Positions 7,381 through 13,230 of a stretch of DNA of 30,077 bases are shown one piece after another. The DNA lies in assembly GCA_036397095.1 (NCBI GenBank), contig DASWJQ010000038.1:1-30077 (forward strand), given 5' to 3'. The position numbers were made by a program, and so were the translations under genes. This DNA comes from DASWJQ01 sp036397095 (GTDB lineage Bacteria > Chloroflexota > Anaerolineae > Anaerolineales > E44-bin32). Numbering within the stretch: the stretch's first letter is position 1; the number at the start of each line of letters is the position of its first letter. Below the pieces are notes generated by a model. The model saw only the letters and a list, made by a program, of their open reading frames with translations. It searched no databases and was not told where the DNA came from.

Positions 7381-8468
7381 ACGGTTCCCTCCAAACCTAC
7401 TTCGAGCTTCCGGGGCACGAGCAAGAGCGCGCCCAGCTGCCGATCCTGGCCGAGCTGATCGACCGGTACCGGCAAGAGACGCCATTCCACGGCCAAACCG
7501 TGGTCTTTGGCCATGTGCTGGCGCGCAACAGCCTGGTGATGGTGGAGGCAATGGTCGCCGGCGGCGCCGAAGTTGTGTTGTCCGACGCACACGACGCCCC
7601 CGGCGCCCGCCAGGTCCGGGCCGACCTGGCGCAGTTGTCAATCCCGGTGCTGCCGGTTGACCAGGCAGTGCAGCAGGCCGGCCTGTACTTGGATGTAGCC
7701 GCCGTGTTGGCCCGAGCCAAAGCGCCGCTGGCCGCCGCCGAGGTAACACGGACCGGTGTGCTGCACTACCTCACCGTGGACGTGCCGGTCGTCAGCGCCG
7801 ACGATGCCCGCAGTAAGCTTATCGAGGGCTTTTACGGCACCGGCGAGTCATTCCTGCGTGCCTGGCAGCTGCTGAGGCCGGAGGATCCGCTGCCTGGCAA
7901 GCGGCTGGTGACCTTTGGCTACGGCAAGATCGGCCGCGGTGTCGCCTTCCGGGCCCGGGCCGGCGGCCTGGCGGTGACGGTCTTCGACCGAGATGATGGC
8001 GCCCGGGCGCGGGCCCGCGGCGACGGTTTCGCCGCGCTGGCGCCGGGCCAGACCGAGGCGGTCGAGCTGGCCCTGGAACGGGCCGATATCGTCATTGCCG
8101 TCACCGGGGTGGCCGGCGCGGTGGGCAGCAGCGTCCCTGTCGAGTGGCTGCGCCAAGGTGCGGTACTGGTCAACCTGGGCGCCGACGATGAGTACGGGCC
8201 GGCGTTCGGCGACGATGAGGTGCTCGGCGGTAAGATCCCTCCGCTCAACTTTCACCTGCCCCAACCGACGCTCAACCGCTATGTCGACGCCCCGCTGTCG
8301 GCTCACTTGCTGGCGCTTGAGCATCTTGTCAAGCAGCGAGCCAGCCTGCCAGCCGGCGTCCATCCACTGCCGGCCGCGCTGGACCGCTGGGTGATCGAAC
8401 GCTGGCGCATGCACCAGCCGACGGAAGACCTGACGGGCATCGGACCCGATCTCGGCCTGTCGGCCTGA
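7377..8468 (+). CDS. S-adenosylhomocysteinase-like protein with altered active site
   Basis: 363 residues, shorter than ordinary adenosylhomocysteinases (about 420-480). The family skeleton is clear: TRTGVLHYL (123-131), VPVVSADDARSKLIEGFYGTGES (like NDSVTKSKFDNLYG), the NAD-binding TFGYGKIGRG at 179-188, ADIVIAVTG, and VNLGADDEYG. But key residues differ: the first lysine of TKSKFDN is Arg, the Asp-Asn pair is replaced, and the catalytic His of NIGHFD is Ala269. The enzyme thus keeps NAD binding and fold but probably does not hydrolyse S-adenosylhomocysteine. GTG start overlapping the upstream TyrA-like gene by four bases implies a joint function. Confidence 0.75.
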   Translation: MNGSLQTYFELPGHEQERAQLPILAELIDRYRQETPFHGQTVVFGHVLARNSLVMVEAMVAGGAEVVLSDAHDAPGARQVRADLAQLSIPVLPVDQAVQQAGLYLDVAAVLARAKAPLAAAEVTRTGVLHYLTVDVPVVSADDARSKLIEGFYGTGESFLRAWQLLRPEDPLPGKRLVTFGYGKIGRGVAFRARAGGLAVTVFDRDDGARARARGDGFAALAPGQTEAVELALERADIVIAVTGVAGAVGSSVPVEWLRQGAVLVNLGADDEYGPAFGDDEVLGGKIPPLNFHLPQPTLNRYVDAPLSAHLLALEHLVKQRASLPAGVHPLPAALDRWVIERWRMHQPTEDLTGIGPDLGLSA

Positions 8469-8500
8469 CCACGCCGTTTCGCCCAGGTTGCGGCCCGACC

Positions 8501-8506
8501 TATAAT
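8501..8506 (+). promoter_or_regulatory. -10 box just ahead of the GIY-YIG gene
   Basis: TATAAT ending six bases before the GTG at 8513, so the transcript would be essentially leaderless. Upstream TTTCGC (8477-8482) is a poor -35. The same arrangement is seen for the M50 gene. Confidence 0.5.
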
Positions 8507-8512
8507 GGCGGC

Positions 8513-8794
8513 GTGGCCGAGTACTTCTGCTACATCCTTGAGTGCGCCGACGGCACGTTGTACACCGGTTGGACGACCGATCCCGATCGACGCCTGCATG
8601 AACACAATACCGGCCGCGGCGCCCACTACACGCGCGCCCGGCGGCCGCTGCGTCTGGTCTACCTTGAGGAACACCCCGACCGGCGCAGCGCCATGCAGCG
8701 CGAACTGCAAATCAAGCGACGTGGCCGCCGGCACAAGCTGGCGTTGATCGAACGCACCCCCGATGCCATGGATCCCGAGCTGAACGAGGCCTAA
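8513..8794 (+). CDS. GIY-YIG domain protein (UPF0213/YhbQ type)
   Basis: 93 residues consisting of one GIY-YIG nuclease-like domain: FCYILECADGTLYTGWTTDP with the YIL...YTG signature (the first motif reads CYI, the second YTGW), then RLHEHNTGRGAHYTRARRP, VYLEEH and the conserved RELQIKRRGRRHK. This is the YhbQ-like single-domain form; the family cleaves DNA in some members but the role of the free-standing proteins is poorly defined. GTG start is chosen because it directly follows the -10 box and precedes the conserved core. Only one base separates its stop from the Kbl-like gene's ATG. Confidence 0.87.
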   Translation: MAEYFCYILECADGTLYTGWTTDPDRRLHEHNTGRGAHYTRARRPLRLVYLEEHPDRRSAMQRELQIKRRGRRHKLALIERTPDAMDPELNEA

Positions 8795-8795
8795 C

Positions 8796-9995
8796 ATGAC
8801 CGAACCCGAAACAGGTCCTTCTCCCACCCAGTGGATCGCCGACGAACTGGACGAGCTGCGCCAGCAGGGTCTGTTCACGCAAATTCGCACGCTCAGTTCG
8901 CCGCAGGGCGCCTGGCTGACGGTCGACGGACGCCAGGTGCTCAATTTCTGTTCCAACAACTACTTAGGGCTGGCCAATCATCCCCGGCTGGTGGCGGCGG
9001 CGAAAAAGGCGATGGACGAGCTGGGTGTTGGACCGGCCGCCGTGCGCACCATCGCCGGCACCATGGCATTGCACACCCAGTTGGAGCAGCGGATGGCCGC
9101 CTTCAAGCGCGTTGAAGCCGCCATCACATTCCAGTCGGGCTTCAATGCCAACCTGGCGGCCATCCCGGCGTTGGTAGGCAAGGGCGACGTCATCTACTCG
9201 GACGCCCTCAATCACGCCAGCATTATCGACGGCTGCCGTCTGTCCGGAGCCCAGACCTTGCGCTTCGAACACGCAGACCCCGACGACCTGGCCAAGCAGG
9301 TCAAGGCCAGTCGCGGCGACTTCGGGCGGGCACTGGTGGTTACTGATGGCGTCTTCAGCATGGACGGCGACGTGGCACCCCTGGATGCCATACAGACTGT
9401 CGCCGCCGATCACGATTGCTTAATGATGGTGGATGATGCCCATGGCGAAGGCGTGCTGGGCGAAGGCGGCCGCGGCATCGTCGATCATTTCAAGCTCCAC
9501 GGCAAGGTCGATGTGGAAGTTGGCACGATGTCGAAGGCATTCGGCGTTGTCGGCGGCGTGGTCGCCGGCTCGCAGCGCGTCGTCGACTGGCTGCGGCAAC
9601 GCGGCCGGCCTTTCCTCTTTTCATCAGCCATGACCGTGCCCGACACCGCCGCCTGCCTGGCGGCGCTTGACGTGCTCGAGGAATCGACCGAGCTGGTCGA
9701 CAAGCTGTGGTCCAACACGGAGTACTTCAAGACCCGAATGGCCGAGGCCGGCTTCGACACGGGCCGGAGCACGACCCCCATCACGCCAATCATGTTGGGC
9801 GAGGCGCCCCTGGCTCAGGAGTTCAGCCGCCAACTGTTCGACGAGGGCGTGTTCGCCATGGCGATCGGTTACCCGACGGTTGCGCAAGGCAAGGCCCGCA
9901 TCCGGGTCATGATCTCAGCCGCGCACAGTCAAGAGGATTTGGAGCGCGGCCTGTCGGCGTTTCAGCAGGTGGGCCGGGCGTTAGGCGTCATCTAA
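8796..9995 (+). CDS. kbl: Glycine C-acetyltransferase / 8-amino-7-oxononanoate synthase family (Kbl-like)
   Basis: 399 residues of the alpha-oxoamine synthase family of PLP enzymes. Seen are NFCSNNYLGLANHP (50-63), VRTIAGTMALHTQLE, NHASIIDGCRLS (139-150), TDGVFSMDGDVAPL, DDAHGEGVLGEGGRG (213-227) and the PLP lysine in GTMSKAFG (Lys247). The closeness to 2-amino-3-ketobutyrate CoA ligase (threonine catabolism: glycine plus acetyl-CoA) is strongest in RTIAGT and in the C-terminal YPTVAQGKARIRVMISAAHS; BioF or a related activity is not excluded as no tdh gene is nearby. Shine-Dalgarno GAGG six bases upstream of the ATG. Confidence 0.85.
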   Translation: MTEPETGPSPTQWIADELDELRQQGLFTQIRTLSSPQGAWLTVDGRQVLNFCSNNYLGLANHPRLVAAAKKAMDELGVGPAAVRTIAGTMALHTQLEQRMAAFKRVEAAITFQSGFNANLAAIPALVGKGDVIYSDALNHASIIDGCRLSGAQTLRFEHADPDDLAKQVKASRGDFGRALVVTDGVFSMDGDVAPLDAIQTVAADHDCLMMVDDAHGEGVLGEGGRGIVDHFKLHGKVDVEVGTMSKAFGVVGGVVAGSQRVVDWLRQRGRPFLFSSAMTVPDTAACLAALDVLEESTELVDKLWSNTEYFKTRMAEAGFDTGRSTTPITPIMLGEAPLAQEFSRQLFDEGVFAMAIGYPTVAQGKARIRVMISAAHSQEDLERGLSAFQQVGRALGVI

Positions 9996-10016
9996 CCCGC
10001 GGCTCCATCCCGAAAC

Positions 10017-10055
10017 AAAAAAAGCCCTGACGAGGGCACGGTGTTCGTCAAGGGC
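10017..10055 (-). terminator. Rho-independent terminator (minus strand)
   Basis: On the minus strand a stem GCCCTTGACGA / TCGTCAGGGC (10045-10055 with 10024-10033, one bulged base) is followed by seven T (10017-10023). It ends transcription of the small hypothetical gene at 10137-10454 and lies in the convergent gap after the Kbl-like gene. CGTCAGGGC at 10078-10086 can pair with 10024-10032 as an alternative stem. Confidence 0.7.
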
Positions 10056-10136
10056 GATGAAACGGCGATGTTCGGTGCGTCAGGGCACCCTAACTATAGC
10101 ACAAATTGTGAAACTTGTCACGTGCGGGGGTGAGGG

Positions 10137-10454
10137 CTAGAACTGAAACCGTTCGCGAACGGGCACGATCTTGCGTTGGTAGTTGGTGACGAATTCCTTG
10201 AGACGGTCTTCCAACTCCTGGAAGGCTTCAGAGGCCAGCACCTGTTCCATGCTGATTTCGTCGGGTGCGGTGAAAGCGGATAAGCGCAGCGGATACTCGC
10301 CGTAGGCCGTATGCCAGGCCTCGCACATCGTCAACCCCAGATGCTCCAACGCCGGCACGAATTCGCCGAGCATGTAACGGAAATAGGCTTCCCAGCGCTC
10401 GGGAATGGGGTCGTAGGTGATCAGGAGCTTGACCGCGTCCTGCTGCGGATTCAT
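10137..10454 (-). CDS. Hypothetical protein, small alpha/beta
   Basis: 105 residues (MNPQQDAVKLLITYDPIPER...). A beta strand VKLLITYDP, a helix with EAYFRYMLGEFVPALEHLGL, another strand YPLRLSAFTA and a helix MEQVLASEAFQELEDRLKEFV suggest a ferredoxin-like or dimeric alpha/beta-barrel fold, similar in outline to NIPSNAP/EthD-type proteins, but no signature is strong enough to name it. ATG start with AGGAG about 12 bases upstream. It has its own extended -10 promoter at 10527-10535 and a terminator after it, so it is a single-gene unit. Composition resembles its neighbours. Confidence 0.6.
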   Translation of the reverse strand: MNPQQDAVKLLITYDPIPERWEAYFRYMLGEFVPALEHLGLTMCEAWHTAYGEYPLRLSAFTAPDEISMEQVLASEAFQELEDRLKEFVTNYQRKIVPVRERFQF

Positions 10455-10526
10455 CGCGCCGTTGCGCTCCTAGCGTGACCGTGTCGAGGACTGCCTGGCC
10501 GATATTTAGCCTTGGGCGTAGGGCGG

Positions 10527-10535
10527 ATTATAACA
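10527..10535. promoter_or_regulatory. Overlapping divergent -10 boxes
   Basis: ATTATAAC reads as TATAAT on the minus strand (10532-10527), preceded by TGT to form an extended -10 for the 10454 gene (leader about 65 bases), and as TATAAC on the plus strand (10529-10534) for the cysteine-desulfurase-like gene. The two transcription starts would share one melted region. Confidence 0.45.
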
Positions 10536-10584
10536 CCCAGGGTCCAACCCTGCCCCAGCCGCCGATTCCAAGATGAGGCACATG

Positions 10585-11850
10585 ATGGCTTTTGACGTAC
10601 AGCATTGGCGCAGCTTGTTCCCGGCGCTCACCTCGGGCCAGGTCTTTCTGGACAACCCGGGCGGCACGCAGATCGCCCGACCTGCGCTCGATCGCATGCA
10701 GCGCTACCTGGTGGAAACCAATGCCAACCGGGGCGGCGCCTTTCCCACCAGCCGCCAAACGGACGCCGTACTCGACAGCGCCCGGCAAGCCATGGCCACC
10801 TTCGTCAACGCCTCCCGCCCCGACGAAATCGTCTTCGGCCCCAACATGACCAGCCTGACGCTGGCGGCCAGCCGCTCGCTGGCCACCCGACTTATCCCTG
10901 ACGATGAGATTGTGGTTACGCGGCTGGACCACGACGCCAACGTCAGCCCGTGGCTGCAGGCAGCCGAGGCGAGCGGAGCTCGAGTGCGCTGGGCCGATTT
11001 CGATGTTGAGGACTGCCGTCTGCGCATGGACGACTTGCTGGCGCTGATTGGCCCGCGGACCCGCCTGGTGGCGGTTGGCTTCGCCTCCAATGCCGTCGGC
11101 ACCATCAACGATGTCGCCCGCGTGGCGGCAGCCGCCCACCAGGTCGGCGCACTGTGTTACGTCGATGCCGTCCAGCTGGCGCCCCATCGCGCCATCGATG
11201 TACAGGCCCTTGACTGTGATTTTCTGGCATTGTCGGTCTACAAGCTCTTCGGGCCGCATGCTGGTGCCCTGTACGGCCGCTTCGAACTACTGGATGAACT
11301 GCCGGCCTTCAACGTCCGCCCGGCTTCTCAGCGGGCCCCGCGCAAATTCGAAACCGGCACGCAAAACCACGAGGGAATCGCCGGCACGCTGGGCGCACTC
11401 GAATATATTGCCCAGATCGGCCACAGCCACGAGCCCACCCGGGCGATCGAGGCGACCGGCGCCGACGACAACTTGCGGCCCGCCCTAAAGCACGGCATGC
11501 GTGCGATCGAGACCTACGAGCGGCCGTTGACAGCCAGGTTGGTCGAAGGACTGCAGGCCTTGCCTGGCGTCCGAATCTTTGGGCTGACCGAACCCGAGGA
11601 TCTGGCGGAGCGGGTGCCCACCGTGTCCATTCGCATCGAAGGCCATGCCCCACAGCGGGTAGCCCATCAATTGGGTGAGCGAGGCATCTACGTGTGGGAC
11701 GGCAACTTTTACGCGCCGTCGGTCACCGAACGGCTGGGTCTCGAGCAATCCGGAGGCCTGATCCGCCTGGGTCTGGCCCACTACAACACGGCAGAAGAGG
11801 TCGACTTCTTACTCGAAAACCTCGAGCACATAGCGAAACAGGGGGCTTAA
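10585..11850 (+). CDS. Cysteine desulfurase-like class V aminotransferase family protein
   Basis: About 421 residues; PLP-dependent fold type I. Family features (numbering from the ATG at 10573): FLDNPGGTQIARPALDRM near the N-terminus, NMTSLTLAASRSLA (PLP phosphate binding), DHDANVSPWL, YVDAVQLAPH with Asp198, and the PLP lysine in LALSVYKLFGPHAG (Lys224), then FETGTQNHEGIAGTLGAL. This resembles the cysteine desulfurase-like TIGR01976 group rather than the NifS/IscS proper; the true reaction is not established. Starts at 10573, 10582 and 10585 are in frame; GAGG at 10574-10577 favours 10585 or 10582. No iron-sulfur assembly genes are adjacent. Confidence 0.85.
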   Translation: MAFDVQHWRSLFPALTSGQVFLDNPGGTQIARPALDRMQRYLVETNANRGGAFPTSRQTDAVLDSARQAMATFVNASRPDEIVFGPNMTSLTLAASRSLATRLIPDDEIVVTRLDHDANVSPWLQAAEASGARVRWADFDVEDCRLRMDDLLALIGPRTRLVAVGFASNAVGTINDVARVAAAAHQVGALCYVDAVQLAPHRAIDVQALDCDFLALSVYKLFGPHAGALYGRFELLDELPAFNVRPASQRAPRKFETGTQNHEGIAGTLGALEYIAQIGHSHEPTRAIEATGADDNLRPALKHGMRAIETYERPLTARLVEGLQALPGVRIFGLTEPEDLAERVPTVSIRIEGHAPQRVAHQLGERGIYVWDGNFYAPSVTERLGLEQSGGLIRLGLAHYNTAEEVDFLLENLEHIAKQGA

Positions 11851-11901
11851 AGCACAGTCAGACATTCAGGTGAGGGGGGCACCCAAATGTCTGACTGTGT
11901 G
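11851..11901. repeat. Long perfect hairpin downstream of the desulfurase-like gene
   Basis: CACAGTCAGACATT (11853-11866) and its exact complement AATGTCTGACTGTG (11886-11899) frame a 19-base centre that itself can pair GGTG with CACC around AGGGGGG. There is no T-run on either side, so it is not a standard intrinsic terminator. It starts one base after the stop codon at 11850 and looks like a dispersed palindromic element or a transcript-end stabiliser. Confidence 0.7.
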
Positions 11902-11989
11902 TTCTGAGTATACCAACATCAGGAGGGTCGTCAAGGGGCGGGACGGTACCCGCAGTCTGTCGATAGAACCACACCTAGTTGGAGGGAGA

Positions 11990-12505
11990 ATGATGAATCT
12001 GTACATACTCTTGCTGCGAGTGTTGCATATCGGCGCCGGAGTTTTCTGGGCTGGCGCCAGTTGGACGGTCGCCGGATTCTTGACGCCGGCCGTCAAGGCA
12101 ACCGGCCAGAGTGGTCAGCAGGTGATGGGGTATGTCAACAACCAACGCCGGCTAACTGGGATCTTCACGCTGGCGGCCGTGGTCAATATCCTCAGCGGCC
12201 TGCTCCTGCTCTGGAATAGTTCGGCCGGCTTGAATCCAAACTGGTTCCGGACTGGTCCGGGCATTGCACTGTCTCTGGGCGCGCTGGCCGGCATCGTGGT
12301 CTTTGCCTTGGGCTTCTTCGTCCACCGTCCGGTTGGGGCCCGCCTTGGCGCTATCGGCGCACAGCTGGCCGCCGGCCCGCCCGAGCCCGAGCTGGTGCAG
12401 GAGGCCGGCACGCTCCAGGCCCGCCTGGAATCCGCCGGTGTGTGGTCGTCCATCCTGCTGGCAATTGCCGTGATCCTGATGGCCGCCGCCGAGCAGGTGT
12501 ACTAA
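11990..12505 (+). CDS. Integral membrane protein, four predicted helices (DUF2269/CopD-like)
   Basis: 171 residues. Membrane segments: LYILLLRVLHIGAGVFWAGA (about 4-23), GIFTLAAVVNILSGLLLLW (about 55-74), GIALSLGALAGIVVFALGFFV (about 84-107) and a last one, SSILLAIAVILMAAAEQV. The first helix motif LHIGAGVFWAG with a histidine is like DUF2269 and CopD-type membrane proteins, which can bind haem or copper; that is only a resemblance. The ATG pair at 11990/11993 follows GGAGGGAGA at 11981-11989, a strong ribosome site; the open frame upstream to 11870 is not used. Confidence 0.75.
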   Translation: MMNLYILLLRVLHIGAGVFWAGASWTVAGFLTPAVKATGQSGQQVMGYVNNQRRLTGIFTLAAVVNILSGLLLLWNSSAGLNPNWFRTGPGIALSLGALAGIVVFALGFFVHRPVGARLGAIGAQLAAGPPEPELVQEAGTLQARLESAGVWSSILLAIAVILMAAAEQVY

Positions 12506-12561
12506 TCGGATGAGCGAGTCCATCGGACTCTGGCACACGGACCGACGCCCATTCGCCTCGT

Positions 12562-12589
12562 GTAGGGACGTTGTATACAACGCCCCTAC
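12562..12589. repeat. Palindromic intergenic repeat, copy 1
   Basis: GTAGGGACGTTGTA followed directly by TACAACGCCCCTAC: a near-perfect 14+14 palindrome with a single A/C mismatch. Same core (GTAGGG-C-GTTG) as the copy at 12934-12967. Confidence 0.75.
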
Positions 12590-12598
12590 GGATTTCAT

Positions 12599-12807
12599 AC
12601 AGATGAACCTGCCCGAGCCCGCCGCAGGCGGCGTGGGTGGTGATACGTGATAGGGATTCGGGATTGGTGATTGGGGATCAGGTCTCCTCGTGCGCTTCCT
12701 CAATGCTCATAAGCGCGCTTCAACGGGTTCAGCGCGCAGAATGCGGGGATCCCACCCCAAACAGATCAGCCTCCCTGAACTTGACGAAGGGGGCGTTGGT
12801 GGTGATA
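12599..12807. repeat. 47-bp imperfect direct repeat (12599-12645 and 12761-12807)
   Basis: Two units of equal length start with ACAGAT and end with GGTGGTGATA; by hand 36 of 47 positions match. The second unit carries CTGAACTTGACGAAGG, a widely dispersed intergenic motif type. Neither unit is in a credible reading frame. Confidence 0.6.
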
Positions 12808-12865
12808 GGCAATACGGGATCCGGAATGCCGGATTCGCGTTACCTACCGCCTGATTCCTTTCCGT

Positions 12866-12888
12866 AGGGGCAAACGCCGGCTGCCCCT
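12866..12888. repeat. Degenerate palindromic repeat, copy 2
   Basis: AGGGGCA (12866-12872) and TGCCCCT (12882-12888) flank AACGCCGGC. The left flank CCGTAGGGGC resembles the other two palindromes, so it is taken as a decayed member. Confidence 0.45.
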
Positions 12889-12933
12889 GAGAAGAGCGGC
12901 TAGATTGCACATCAATTCGGTACACGAAACATA

Positions 12934-12967
12934 GATGTAGGGACGTTGCCTACAACGTCCCTACATC
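12934..12967. repeat. Palindromic intergenic repeat, copy 3
   Basis: GATGTAGGGACGTTG, four-base loop CCTA, then the exact complement CAACGTCCCTACATC: a perfect 15-bp inverted repeat. No T-run follows on either strand, so it is not a terminator. Confidence 0.8.
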
Positions 12968-13012
12968 ATTTCTAGAGGAGCCTCCCCTGGCCATCCACAG
13001 GCGGCCCTCAGC

Positions 13013-13048
13013 CCTTCGACGAGCTCTGGACGGGCTTTGTGTCGAAGG
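13013..13048. repeat. Inverted repeat CCTTCGAC / GTCGAAGG
   Basis: Eight-base arms at 13013-13020 and 13041-13048. The left arm continues as CCTTCGACGAGCTCTGG, on the other strand close to the GAACTTGACGAAGG motif at about 12777-12790, so it belongs to the same dispersed-motif family. The island 12506-13147 holds no credible gene. Confidence 0.5.
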
Positions 13049-13147
13049 CTTGCCGACCTGCACACCAGGGCCCCCGGGTGGCGAATGGGGTAGCCCTTCT
13101 CCTGCCTGGTTGGATGGGCGCATTTGATCCTTTGGCCGCAGGCCAAC

Positions 13148-13180
13148 AAAAAAACTCCCTTGCCTTTGTGGCAAGGGAGT
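13148..13180 (-). terminator. Rho-independent terminator of the sulfate-activation gene
   Basis: Perfect 11-bp stem ACTCCCTTGCC / GGCAAGGGAGT (13154-13164 with 13170-13180), five-base loop, followed on the minus strand by seven T (13148-13154). It lies 51 bases beyond the stop of the gene at 13231. Confidence 0.88.
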
Positions 13181-13230
13181 CTTGGTCTCAACCCGACGAT
13201 CCATGTGACTATCTGGATCCCAAGCCCGGC

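Noticed and set aside
8513..8794. GIY-YIG gene as a homing endonuclease or mobile element
   Set aside because: Small single-domain YhbQ-like form, tightly joined to the following metabolic gene, without intron or terminal repeats.
12506..13147. CRISPR array
   Set aside because: The repeats are palindromes and two direct units of 47 bp with unequal surroundings, not regularly spaced identical repeats with spacers; no cas genes nearby.
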